Shown here piece after piece: positions 14,976-23,586 of a stretch of DNA of 46,616 nucleotides (position 1 is its first letter; each line of letters begins with the position of its first letter). Origin of the DNA: Kiritimatiellia bacterium (GTDB taxonomy: Bacteria; Verrucomicrobiota; Kiritimatiellia; RFP12; UBA1067). The DNA lies in the NCBI GenBank assembly GCA_016284515.1, contig JAEEOY010000023.1, positions 1 through 46,616 of the forward strand, given 5' to 3'. Position numbers and translations under genes: made by a program. The notes under the pieces were generated by a model. The model was not told the origin of the DNA and ran no database searches. It worked only from the letters and a program-made list of their open reading frames with translations.

Positions 14976-16970
14976 ATGAAAATGAAATTCAGGCTGACTG
15001 CGGCGTGCGCTGTTCTTGCGCTTGCCGGATGCATCTCCTTCACTTCCGTCGAATATCCGTCGGCGATCGACGAGGGGTTCGTCGAATGCGAGTGCGTAGG
15101 GGCTCTCGACGACGCGGTCGCGTCGGGCGGGAACTTCGTCGCGCGCTTCGAGTTCCTTCCGGGCGACGGTGCGGCGTCCGGCGCGATGCTCCCGGCTCTC
15201 AGCGACAACGTGGGCAGGCAGATCTGGGGCAAGGACAAGAACTTCGCCGGGAACGGAAGCTACGTGCGCAAGGCGGGCATGTGGAATTTCGAGGAGGTGC
15301 GCGTCGTTGACGGAGAGCTCGAGGTGATGCTGAACGGCTACGTCGTGACGAGGGCGAAGAAGGGCGAGTTCGTTCCGGGCGTCACGCGCTGGATCGGCTA
15401 CGCCGGCGGCGAGCAGGTGAGGAACCTCCGCATCAGGAGGCTTCCGTCGTCCGCGACGATGGACGGCAGGGAGGGCGCGACGCGCGGACCTGCGAAGGGC
15501 GACGGCGAGGGCTGGGTCGCGTGCTTCGACGGAGACGAGAGCGACCTCGGCGAGTTCTGGAAGGGCGTGACGACAGAGGAGAAGTTTGACAATCCGATTG
15601 TGCGCCAGGCCGCGACGCCGGAGAAGCGCGCCGTCATGCAGGAGAAGGCGGACAGGGATCGCGACGCGCACTGGACGGTCAGGAACGGGGCGCTCCACTT
15701 CGACGGATTCAAGGGCGGCTACTCGCTCGCGACGAAGGAGGACTACGAGGACTTCGAGATGTGGGCCGACTGGCGAATCCTCTCGATCACCGGCGACTCG
15801 GGGCTGTATCTGCGCGGATCGCCGCAGGTGCAGATATGGGACGCGCACAACCAGTGGCACATCGGCTCCGGCGGACTCTACAACAACGAGCGCAATCCGT
15901 CGAAGGCGCTCTCCATCGCGGACGCGAAGGTGGGCGACTGGAACCGCTTCCACGTGATCATGCGCGGCGACAAGGTGACGGTGTGGCTCAACGGCGTGCT
16001 GGTCGTGGACAACGTCACGCTTGAGAACTACTGGGACAGGAAGCGTCCGATCTTCTTCAAGGAGCAGATCGAGCTGCAGTGCCACGGCGACCCGACCGAG
16101 TGGCGCAACATCTTCATCCGTCCGCTGCCCGTGCGCACCATTTCCTCGGACCGCGTCGGCGTGTGCAGCTGGAGCTGGCGCAAGCCGCTCCGCGAGGTTG
16201 CTGCGGCGATGGACTCCGCCGGGGTGAGGGGAATCCACCTCGCGCTCGGGCCGTTCATCAGCCCCGACGGGCGCCACGGAGAGGGCGAGAGCAAGGAGAC
16301 GTGGGATTTCGTCCGCCGCCAGGTTACGTCCGGCAGATGGAAGCTCATGTCCACGATGATAGGCACGATCGGCGAGGACTACTCGTCGCTGGAGACCATT
16401 CGGAAGACTGGCGGAATCGTCCCCGACGAGCATTGGGAGGCAAACAAGAAGATCGTCACGGCCGGCGCGAGGCTCACCCAGCAGCTCGGATGCCGCTACA
16501 TGTCGCTGCATGGCGGCTTCCTGGACGAGAGCGACCCGAAGGCCTTCGCGAAGTACGTCGAGCGCATCGAGTGGATCCGCGACGAGGCGAAGAAGTACGG
16601 CGTCACGATACTGCTCGAGTCCGGACAGGAGACGGCGGAGGATCTCGCCCGCTTCCTCGAGAAGGTGCCCGGCGTCTACGTCAACTTCGACCCTGCGAAC
16701 ATGATCCTGTACGGAAAGGGCGAGCCTCGCGAGGCCGTGAAGCTCCTTGCGCCGTGGATCCGCCAGGTGCACGTAAAGGACGCGCTCTTCACGCAGAAGC
16801 CCGGGACGTGGGGCGAGGAGGTTCCGTGGGGCGACGGCGCAGTCGGTGCGCGTTCGTTCATCAACGACCTCGAGTCGCTTGGCTTCACGGGCAACTACGT
16901 GATCGAACGCGAGGCGGGAGACTGCCGCGCGAAGGACATCCGCCTCGCGGCGGAGCGCATCATGAAGTAG
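14976..16970 (+). CDS. Lipoprotein: DUF1080 (3-keto-disaccharide hydrolase) fused to sugar epimerase-like TIM barrel
   Basis: A 664-residue protein. A lipoprotein signal with lipobox LAGC ends near residue 19. Residues ~30-160 form a divergent DUF1080/LamG-like beta sandwich. Residues ~170-388 are a clear DUF1080 domain (GWVACFDGDE, SGLYLRGSPQVQIWD, NRFHVIMRGDKVTVWLNGV). Residues ~390-664 are an AP-endonuclease-2/xylose-isomerase-like barrel (LHGGF, ILLESGQ, VNFDPANMILYGKG, QVHVKD, ending YVIEREAGD). DUF1080 enzymes cleave 3-keto-glycosides, and barrels of this type isomerise sugars or keto-sugars. A single envelope protein doing consecutive steps of 3-keto-sugar breakdown is a reasonable inference. 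A beta-galactosidase lies next door. Confidence 0.85.
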   Translation: MKMKFRLTAACAVLALAGCISFTSVEYPSAIDEGFVECECVGALDDAVASGGNFVARFEFLPGDGAASGAMLPALSDNVGRQIWGKDKNFAGNGSYVRKAGMWNFEEVRVVDGELEVMLNGYVVTRAKKGEFVPGVTRWIGYAGGEQVRNLRIRRLPSSATMDGREGATRGPAKGDGEGWVACFDGDESDLGEFWKGVTTEEKFDNPIVRQAATPEKRAVMQEKADRDRDAHWTVRNGALHFDGFKGGYSLATKEDYEDFEMWADWRILSITGDSGLYLRGSPQVQIWDAHNQWHIGSGGLYNNERNPSKALSIADAKVGDWNRFHVIMRGDKVTVWLNGVLVVDNVTLENYWDRKRPIFFKEQIELQCHGDPTEWRNIFIRPLPVRTISSDRVGVCSWSWRKPLREVAAAMDSAGVRGIHLALGPFISPDGRHGEGESKETWDFVRRQVTSGRWKLMSTMIGTIGEDYSSLETIRKTGGIVPDEHWEANKKIVTAGARLTQQLGCRYMSLHGGFLDESDPKAFAKYVERIEWIRDEAKKYGVTILLESGQETAEDLARFLEKVPGVYVNFDPANMILYGKGEPREAVKLLAPWIRQVHVKDALFTQKPGTWGEEVPWGDGAVGARSFINDLESLGFTGNYVIEREAGDCRAKDIRLAAERIMK

Positions 16971-16999
16971 TCGCTTCGCGCGGGTATACTTTCGGGTGA

Positions 17000-17028
17000 T
17001 TGAAGACCTAGTCGGCTTTTGGTAAAAT
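17000..17028 (+). promoter_or_regulatory. Promoter for the beta-galactosidase gene
   Basis: TTGAAG, a 17-bp spacer, then TAAAAT, with a TG extension before the -10. Confidence 0.65.
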
Positions 17029-17062
17029 TTATTAAAAATACAACAAGAACAAAGGAGCTACA

Positions 17063-19879
17063 ATGCAGAACATAAGACTTGCGGCCGTTTCCGCGATGGT
17101 TCTGGTCGCCGCTGCGGCGGGGGCAAAGGAGGTCTGGCGCGATCCGGGCGTGACGCAGCGGAACAAGATGCCCGCGCGCGCCATCATGGTGCCGTGCGAA
17201 TCGAAGGCCATGGCGCTCGCCGTGGCGAAGGGCGAGAAGCCGCGCATTGAGTCGAAGTGGCTCAAGTCGCTGAACGGCGAGTGGGACTTCAGCTGGAAGC
17301 ACGACTTCTACGCGAAGGAATGGGAGAAGACGGCCAAGATCGCCGTCCCCGGATGCTGGCAGCTCCAGGGCGAGTACGATCCCGCGCTCTACACAAACGT
17401 GACGTATCCGATCGTCGGCTGGAAGGAGGGCGATCCCTACGCCGAGCCGCCGGAGTGGTTCACCAGCCGCTACTTCCGCAACCCGGTCGGGCTCTACAAG
17501 CGTTCGTTCACCGTTCCCGCCGACTGGAAGAACCGCCGCGTCGTCATCCACTTCGGCGGCGTGTCGTCCGCGATGTTCCTCCGCATCAACGGCAAGGAGG
17601 TCGGCTACTCGCAGGACAGCCGCCTGCCGGCGGAGTTCGACGTCACCCCGTTTCTGAAGGACGGCGAGAACGCGCTCGAGGTCGAGGTTCTCAAGCACTG
17701 CGACGGAACGTTCCTTGAGGACCAGGACTTCTGGCGCCTCTCGGGAATCTTCCGCGACGTGTGGCTCGTCGCAGAGGGCAAGGATGCGCCGTACGACCTC
17801 ATCGTGGATGCGCAGCTCTCAGACGACTTCAAGACTGGTACGCTTGTCGTGCGTGACGCGGAGGGGAAGGCGCTTCTCGAGAAGAAATACGAGAATCCGA
17901 AGCTCTGGAGCTGCGAGGCGCCGAACATGTACTACGAGACGGTTTCCGCGGGCGGGGCGGTGTATCCCGTCGCATTCGGATTCCGCAAGGTCGAGATCAA
18001 GGATTCGGTCATCTACATCAACGGCAAGAGGGCGCTCTTCATGGGCACCGACCGCCACGAAATGGAGCCTGCGACCGGCTATTCCGTCACGCTCGAGGGC
18101 ATGAAGCGCGACATCGAGATCTTCCACGACCTCAACATCAACGCCGTCAGGACGTCGCACTATCCGAACGACCCCACGTGGTACGAGCTCTGCGACCGCG
18201 AGGGCATCTACGTCGTCTGCGAGGCGAACATCGAGTCCCATGGCGCAGGCTTCGGCGAGGGTTCTCTTGCCAAGAACGCGCTCTACCACGACGCGCACGT
18301 CGAGCGCGGCTCGAACATGGTCAAGACGCTCCGCAACCATCCGTCGATCGTCATCTGGTCGCTGGGCAACGAGGCGGGCGACGGACCTAACTTCGCCGAC
18401 GAGTACAAGGCGATGCGTGCGATTGATCCGACGCGTCCGATCCAGTACGAGGGCGCGCAGGATTCCGACCACAGCGACGTGAAGTGCCCGATGTACGCCA
18501 AGCCCTGGCACGCCGAGAACTACGTGAAGAACAATCCGAAGAAGCCATTCGTCCTCTGCGAGTACACGCACGCGATGGGCAACTCCAACGGCGACATCCA
18601 GGACTACTGGGACCTCGTGAGGAAGTATCCGTCCATGCAGGGCGGCTTCATCTGGGACTTCGTCGACCAGGCGCTCTGGAAGACCGACGACCGCGGGACG
18701 TGGCTCGCCTACGGCGGCGACTTCGGCGACAAGCCGAACGACGACAACTTCAACTGCAACGGCTTTGTCGCTGCGGACCGTACGTACCATCCGGGCGCCT
18801 ACGAGATCAAGCACGCCTACCAGCCCGTACACGTCGACTCGTGGGACTGGGAGACGAAGACCGCGAAGATATACAACGCCTACCGTTTCTCGACGCTTGA
18901 CCACCTCAACGCCCACTGGATCGTCACGAAGGGCGGGAAGATCGTCAAGGACGGACTCCTCGACGTCAAGGGCTTCGAGCCCGACACCGTCAAGGAGATC
19001 AAGGTCGCCGATGTTCCGGACGGGGACGCGATTACGTTCCTCTTCGTGCGCGGAGAGTTCGACCTTGACGAGGACGGACGTCCCGATGTCGCGGCGATGG
19101 ACCAGTTCACGAAGCCGTTCGAGCCCGTCGCGGCGCCTGCCGCAGGCAAGGCCGTGGCTGACCATCCGTTCAGGATGAACTTCTGGCGCGCGCCGACAGA
19201 CAACGACCGCGGGTGGAACATGCCCAAGAACTGCGCCGCGTGGAAGGGCGCGACGGAGACGCAGAAGCTTCCCGAGGGATGCACGGCTGACTTCAAGGTC
19301 TCCAAGGTCGAGAAGGGCTACCTCGTCGAGCTCAAGGTTGTCATCGGCGAGAAGCAGCAGCCCGTCCCGCGCATCGGCGTGACGTTCACGATCCCGAAGG
19401 AACTGACGAACGTCGAGTGGTACGGAATGGGCCCGTGGGAGAACTACTCCGACCGCCGCACCGCCGCGCTGCTGGACGTCTGGAAGGCGTCCGTCGGACT
19501 CGTCAGCGGCCTTGCGTGCGAGGACGGATACATCGACTATCCGGAGTTCCGCCTCAACCCCGACAACTACTCCGAGCCGGGCGAGCAGGGCTACCGCACG
19601 GACTGCCGCTGGATCTCCTTCGGCGACGGGAAGGGCAAGACCGTCAAGGTCACGGCGCTCGGCGCGCCCGTCGGCTTCAACGCGTGGCCCTACTCGCAGT
19701 CCGCGCTCGAGAGGGCGAAGCACCAGTGGGACCTCTCCGTTGAGGACGAGATCACCGTCAACGTCGACGCGGTCCAGATGGGCGTCGGTGGTGACGACAG
19801 CTGGGGCGCGAGGCCCCATGGCGACAACATGGTCGGCAAGGGCGAGTATAGCCTGAGCTTCCTCGTCGAGGGACTGTGA
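17063..19879 (+). CDS. Exported GH2 beta-galactosidase
   Basis: A 938-residue protein with a Sec signal peptide (cleavage near AAAGAKE, residue ~21) and the full LacZ-like layout: jelly-roll domain (RSFTVPADWKNRRVVIHFGGV), Ig-like domain, TIM barrel, then the C-terminal galactose-mutarotase-like (Bgal_small_N) domain with FWRAPTDNDRG. The acid/base is E437 in SLGNEAGDG and the nucleophile E500 in LCEYTHAMGNS. It should hydrolyse beta-galactosides outside the cytoplasm. AAGGAG precedes ATG. It is coupled by GTGA overlap to an EamA-type transporter. Confidence 0.93.
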   Translation: MQNIRLAAVSAMVLVAAAAGAKEVWRDPGVTQRNKMPARAIMVPCESKAMALAVAKGEKPRIESKWLKSLNGEWDFSWKHDFYAKEWEKTAKIAVPGCWQLQGEYDPALYTNVTYPIVGWKEGDPYAEPPEWFTSRYFRNPVGLYKRSFTVPADWKNRRVVIHFGGVSSAMFLRINGKEVGYSQDSRLPAEFDVTPFLKDGENALEVEVLKHCDGTFLEDQDFWRLSGIFRDVWLVAEGKDAPYDLIVDAQLSDDFKTGTLVVRDAEGKALLEKKYENPKLWSCEAPNMYYETVSAGGAVYPVAFGFRKVEIKDSVIYINGKRALFMGTDRHEMEPATGYSVTLEGMKRDIEIFHDLNINAVRTSHYPNDPTWYELCDREGIYVVCEANIESHGAGFGEGSLAKNALYHDAHVERGSNMVKTLRNHPSIVIWSLGNEAGDGPNFADEYKAMRAIDPTRPIQYEGAQDSDHSDVKCPMYAKPWHAENYVKNNPKKPFVLCEYTHAMGNSNGDIQDYWDLVRKYPSMQGGFIWDFVDQALWKTDDRGTWLAYGGDFGDKPNDDNFNCNGFVAADRTYHPGAYEIKHAYQPVHVDSWDWETKTAKIYNAYRFSTLDHLNAHWIVTKGGKIVKDGLLDVKGFEPDTVKEIKVADVPDGDAITFLFVRGEFDLDEDGRPDVAAMDQFTKPFEPVAAPAAGKAVADHPFRMNFWRAPTDNDRGWNMPKNCAAWKGATETQKLPEGCTADFKVSKVEKGYLVELKVVIGEKQQPVPRIGVTFTIPKELTNVEWYGMGPWENYSDRRTAALLDVWKASVGLVSGLACEDGYIDYPEFRLNPDNYSEPGEQGYRTDCRWISFGDGKGKTVKVTALGAPVGFNAWPYSQSALERAKHQWDLSVEDEITVNVDAVQMGVGGDDSWGARPHGDNMVGKGEYSLSFLVEGL

Positions 19880-20754
19880 CGTCCGACAGGAACAAGGGCA
19901 TACTCTGCATAGTTGCGAGCGCCTTCGGCTTTGCGCTGATGGCGCTCTTTGTGCGTCTATGCGATGATTTCGGAGGGAGCGTCTCCTGTTTCCAGAAGAG
20001 CTTCTTCCGAAACGTCATCGCGCTCGCGATCGCAGTGGCGGTGTTCATGAAGGGGGGACGCCATCCATCATTCGTAATTCATAATTCATCATCAATAATT
20101 CACCATCCCCTCCTGCCCCTTGTCCTCCGCTCGGTGTTCGGCACGGTCGGCATCTTCGCCAACTTCTATGCGCTGTCGAGGATTCCGATCGGCGAGGCGA
20201 TGACGCTCAACAAGACGGCGCCGTTCTTCACAGTCTTCTTCTCGTGGCTTTTCCTGGGCGAGAGAGTTTCGCGCCGCCAGGTGCTGTGCCTCGTCTTCGC
20301 CTTTGTCGGCGCGATGCTGGTGATGAAGCCGGGATTCTCCGGAGATGACGCGCTGGCGTCGGCGCTGGCGCTCACGGGCGGACTCGGCGCGGGGCTTGCA
20401 TATGTGTGCGTTCACCAGCTCGGACGCATGAAGGTCGACGGCGCGCTTATCGTGCTCTTCTTCAGCGCGTTCTCTTGCCTCGCGTCGCTTCCGTTCGTCG
20501 TAGCGGACTACTCTCCGATGACGTGGAGCCAGGTCGCGATCCTGCTTGGCGCAGGCGTTGGCGCGGCGATAGGCCAGTTCGGCGTAACTGCAGCGTACCG
20601 CTACGCGGAACCGCGCTCCATAGCGGCTTTCGACTACACGAACGTCATCTTCACGGCGCTCTTCGGCTTCATGTTCTTCTCGCAGGTTCCGGACCTCCTC
20701 TCCGTCGCCGGATTCGCCGTGATTCTCCTCGCGGCGCTGCGTCTGCGCTCGTAG
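19876..20754 (+). CDS. EamA/DMT-family transporter
   Basis: A 292-residue, ten-helix drug/metabolite transporter with two EamA repeats (GEAMTLNKTAPFFTVFFSWLFLGER in the first; YAEPRSIAAFDYTNVIFTALFGF in the second). It starts at GTG 19876, overlapping the beta-galactosidase stop. The substrate is unknown. Residues ~63-79 (SFVIHNSSSIIHHP) sit between helices 2 and 3 and are encoded by an AT-rich heptamer array, an atypical loop insertion. Confidence 0.88.
   Translation: MTSDRNKGILCIVASAFGFALMALFVRLCDDFGGSVSCFQKSFFRNVIALAIAVAVFMKGGRHPSFVIHNSSSIIHHPLLPLVLRSVFGTVGIFANFYALSRIPIGEAMTLNKTAPFFTVFFSWLFLGERVSRRQVLCLVFAFVGAMLVMKPGFSGDDALASALALTGGLGAGLAYVCVHQLGRMKVDGALIVLFFSAFSCLASLPFVVADYSPMTWSQVAILLGAGVGAAIGQFGVTAAYRYAEPRSIAAFDYTNVIFTALFGFMFFSQVPDLLSVAGFAVILLAALRLRS
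20070..20110 (+). repeat. AT-rich heptamer array inside the transporter gene
   Basis: Units ATTCGTA, ATTCATA, ATTCATC, ATCAATA, ATTCACC and then ATCCCC. Its base composition is very unlike the GC-rich surroundings, yet it is read through in frame. Confidence 0.8.
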
Positions 20755-20787
20755 CCGTTCGGACGGCGCCCCGCATCCGCTCGGTTT

Positions 20788-20796
20788 TGGTATAAT
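20788..20796 (+). promoter_or_regulatory. Extended -10 promoter for holB
   Basis: TGGTATAAT, 46 bp before the TTG start codon. No convincing -35. Confidence 0.7.
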
Positions 20797-20842
20797 ATAG
20801 CAAGCTGCAATGACATGATGCGCAATCCAAAGGAGATGCCAA

Positions 20843-21658
20843 TTGACTGTTGACGAGGCTTTTTCGCTGATAGACCGCGCGGTGGAGACCGGACGCGCGG
20901 CGCACGGCTATCTTGTGTGCGGCGACCTGCGCGGGTCGTGCGACGTGCTTGCGGACAGGGTGCTGCGCCGCCTGTTTCCGGACCAGACCGTGCAGATCGA
21001 GCAGCGCTGCCATCCCGACGTCGCCTGGCTCGAGCCCGAGGGCCGCTCGCGCACCATCCACGTGAAGTCGATACGCGAACGCATCGTTGAGCCGATGTCC
21101 GCCACCGCGTTCTCTGGCGGATGGAAGGCGGGAGTCGTCGTGGGGGCGGACAGGATGGAGGAGGAGGCCGCGAACGCTTTTCTGAAGACGCTCGAGGAGC
21201 CTCCGCCGAAGACGATGTTCCTTCTGCTCACGGACCAGCCGGACGCCGTGATGCCCACGATTGTGTCCCGCGCGCAGCGCATCGACCTTCCGCTTTCCGA
21301 GGGAGTGCTCGAAGGCGACGCATACGACGCGGTGGCGGAGGTGCTCGAATCCCGTGGCGTCGAAGGCGTCTACGCGAAGGCGCAGGCCGGGAAGCGCCTG
21401 GCAGAGATTCTCGGAGAGGTGAAGGACGCAGCTGAGGACGAAGATGTCGCTATCGCGCGCAAGGCGTTCTACAAGACTGTGATGGGGTTTGTGCGCGGAT
21501 GGATGGTAGGCGGGCTCGTTCCGCGCTTCCAGGCGTTCCGCAACGTGGCGGCTGTGGAGGATGCGTTCCGCCAGAGCGAGAGGTACCTGCCGGACGAAGC
21601 GGTGCTGAGCCTGATGGCCGACCGCCTCGTGTGGCCGCGGAAAGAGGCGGAAGAATGA
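20843..21658 (+). CDS. holB: DNA polymerase III, delta' subunit-like clamp-loader protein
   Basis: A 271-residue protein with the delta' pattern: HGYLVCGD in place of a working P-loop, HPDVAWLEPEGRSRTIHVKSIRE, VVVGADRMEEEAANAFLKTLEEPPP and TIVSRAQRIDLPL (the SRC motif region). The N-terminal zinc cysteines are reduced. It opens the sliding clamp together with delta and tau/gamma; delta (holA) lies three genes downstream. The start is TTG with AAGGAG eight bases upstream. Confidence 0.87.
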   Translation: MTVDEAFSLIDRAVETGRAAHGYLVCGDLRGSCDVLADRVLRRLFPDQTVQIEQRCHPDVAWLEPEGRSRTIHVKSIRERIVEPMSATAFSGGWKAGVVVGADRMEEEAANAFLKTLEEPPPKTMFLLLTDQPDAVMPTIVSRAQRIDLPLSEGVLEGDAYDAVAEVLESRGVEGVYAKAQAGKRLAEILGEVKDAAEDEDVAIARKAFYKTVMGFVRGWMVGGLVPRFQAFRNVAAVEDAFRQSERYLPDEAVLSLMADRLVWPRKEAEE

Positions 21659-22599
21659 AGCTGTCGCTTTCAACGAACTGGTGCAACAGGCGCATTGAGG
21701 ACGGACGCGCCATCGCCGACAAGGCGCTTGAGCTCGGTTTCAGCGAACTCGAGCTCGGCTTCCACACAACGCTCCGCCAGGTCGAGGGCTTCAAGGCGAG
21801 GCTCGACCAGATTCCGGTCGGAAGCGTCCATGCCTTCTGTCCCGTTCCGCTTTCCGCCCCGCAGGGCTATCCCGAGCTCTACCAGCTCGCGAGCCTCGAC
21901 GAGGAGGCGCGCAAGATGGCGGTGCTGCAGGTGACGCGGAACATCGAGTTCGCGGCGGACATCGGGGCGGACACGGTGGTGCTCCACGCCGGAAGGGTTC
22001 CGTTCGGAAGGATCTTCGACAGAATCGACTCGGGCTCGCTGCGCCAGGCCCGCTCGGACAACGAAGGCGGCGTGAAGTCTGCCGCGTACGAGAAGATGCT
22101 CCGCCGCGCGATGGACCGCCGCTGGAAGCGCGGCATGAAGACTCTGGACGCGTTCAGGAAGACGCTTTCCGCGCTTGTGCCGCTGCTGACGAAGAAGGGC
22201 GTGACGCTCGCGCTGGAGAACCTTCCGTACCTGGAGGGCTTCCCCGCGGAGTGGGAACTTCAGAAGATTATCTGCGAGTTCGGATCCTCGGGCGTGAAGG
22301 GCTGGTTCGACACTGGACACGACCGCGTGCGGGAGATGTACCGCTGGCGCGGGGAGGTCAAGGTGGCGAACCAGGCGGAGTACGCGCGACTCCTATTCGC
22401 GGGGATGCATCTCAACGACGTCGAGGACTTCAACGACGACCACTTCGCGCCGGGCGACGGCAAGGTGGACTTCGCCGCGCTGAAGGACTTTGCCGCGAAC
22501 GTGCGGCACGTCGTCTTCGAACCTTCGCAGCTGGTCGAGGAGGAGCGACTCCGGGCCGGTATCGCGCATATCCGCAAGCTTTGGGGCGCTGCCGGATGA
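21655..22599 (+). CDS. Sugar phosphate isomerase/epimerase-like TIM-barrel protein
   Basis: A 314-residue AP-endonuclease-2/xylose-isomerase-like barrel: KLSLSTNWCNRR, ELELGFH, VVLHAGRVPFG, TLALENLPY, GWFDTGHDRV and GMHLNDVED contain the metal-ligand pattern (Glu, Asp, His). The substrate cannot be told from sequence. It overlaps the holB stop (ATGA), so it is translationally coupled. Confidence 0.8.
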   Translation: MKLSLSTNWCNRRIEDGRAIADKALELGFSELELGFHTTLRQVEGFKARLDQIPVGSVHAFCPVPLSAPQGYPELYQLASLDEEARKMAVLQVTRNIEFAADIGADTVVLHAGRVPFGRIFDRIDSGSLRQARSDNEGGVKSAAYEKMLRRAMDRRWKRGMKTLDAFRKTLSALVPLLTKKGVTLALENLPYLEGFPAEWELQKIICEFGSSGVKGWFDTGHDRVREMYRWRGEVKVANQAEYARLLFAGMHLNDVEDFNDDHFAPGDGKVDFAALKDFAANVRHVVFEPSQLVEEERLRAGIAHIRKLWGAAG

Positions 22600-22615
22600 A
22601 GCCACCCCGGACGCC

Positions 22616-22644
22616 TTGCAGAACACACGTGGAAATGATATTAT
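22616..22644 (+). promoter_or_regulatory. Promoter for the BatD/DUF4381-like gene
   Basis: TTGCAG, a 17-bp spacer, then TATTAT with a TG extension. The -10 ends seven bases before ATG 22652, so the mRNA should be almost leaderless. Confidence 0.6.
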
Positions 22645-22651
22645 TGACGAC

Positions 22652-23557
22652 ATGAACATTCCGCTTCTCATTGCTGTCATAGTCCTGGAGACGAGCCAGA
22701 ACGGCATCGACCTCAAGATCGACGCCGACCGCACGGTGGTCGATCCCGGCAGGAGCGTTTTTCTCACCGTGACGATGAAGACTCCGGCCGACGTGAAGGC
22801 GTCGCTTCCCGACCTGCGCGAGCGCGTGCGCGGGTTCTCGCTTGCGGAGGAGTACGCAGGGAAGCCCGTGAAGAACGCGGACGGCTCGCTCGTCGAGACG
22901 TTCAACTGGAAACTCGTCCCGGAGCCGTGCGCGGAAGTCTACAAGATCGCGCCTTTCGCCGTAAGCGCGTCGCCGAAGCTCCTGTCCTCGCGCGACGACG
23001 ACGGGAAGTTCTCCTTTGTCGCGGGGCCGGTGGTGTTCGAGAATCCGCCGCCGCGCGAGACGGTGACGGGAGGAATGGAGGCGGATCCGAAGAAGGACCT
23101 TCCTCCGCTCTCGTGGAAGCTCGTCGGATGGTGCGCCGCGCTTGCGCTCGCGGCGGCGTGCGTGCTCGCAGGCGTGTGGTTCCTGCTGCGCTACGTCGCG
23201 CGGCGCGTCAAGGAGCATCGCATGAGCCCGATCGAGCGCGCGTGGGTCGAGCTGGACAGGCTGCTCAGGAAGGGGCTTCCTGGGCGCGGACGCTACAAGG
23301 ACTTCTACGTCGAGCTCACGATGGTCGTCAGGCGCTACGTGCAGCGCAAGTACGGCATCAAGGCGCCGCACCTCACGACGGAGGAGTTCTTCGAGGAAAT
23401 CGGCGCGCGCGGGATGAAGAGCGAGCACCTGAGGAGGTTCCTCGAGTCCGCCGACCTCGTGAAGTTCGCAGGCGTGCAGGCGACGCCGGAGATGGCGGAC
23501 GAGGCGACGGACAGCGCACGCGGCTACCTCAAGGGCGACAGCGCGTCCGCGATTTGA
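22652..23557 (+). CDS. DUF4381/BatD-like membrane protein
   Basis: A 301-residue protein. A short hydrophobic N-terminus (MNIPLLIAVIVLE) acts as signal or anchor. An extracytoplasmic beta domain (KIDADRTVVDPGRSVFLTVTM) follows, resembling the start of BatD repeats. One transmembrane helix spans ~156-180, then a cytoplasmic tail (IERAWVELDRLLRKGL to YVQRKYGIKAPHLTTEEFFEEI) typical of DUF4381 and related proteins of the MoxR/Bat cluster. No moxR or batA/B genes are in view. The start is set by the promoter position. The stop TGA is also the first three bases of the next promoter. Confidence 0.72.
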   Translation: MNIPLLIAVIVLETSQNGIDLKIDADRTVVDPGRSVFLTVTMKTPADVKASLPDLRERVRGFSLAEEYAGKPVKNADGSLVETFNWKLVPEPCAEVYKIAPFAVSASPKLLSSRDDDGKFSFVAGPVVFENPPPRETVTGGMEADPKKDLPPLSWKLVGWCAALALAAACVLAGVWFLLRYVARRVKEHRMSPIERAWVELDRLLRKGLPGRGRYKDFYVELTMVVRRYVQRKYGIKAPHLTTEEFFEEIGARGMKSEHLRRFLESADLVKFAGVQATPEMADEATDSARGYLKGDSASAI

Positions 23558-23563
23558 TATAAT
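23555..23563 (+). promoter_or_regulatory. Extended -10 promoter for holA, overlapping the upstream stop
   Basis: TGATATAAT; its TGA is the stop codon of the preceding gene. AGGAGG at 23573-23578 precedes the TTG start. Confidence 0.7.
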
Positions 23564-23586
23564 ATTCCCGACAGGAGGCTATTCAG

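Noticed and set aside
17819-19819. 666-codon minus-strand frame opposite the beta-galactosidase
   Set aside because: Antisense shadow; the sense frame has complete GH2 motifs.
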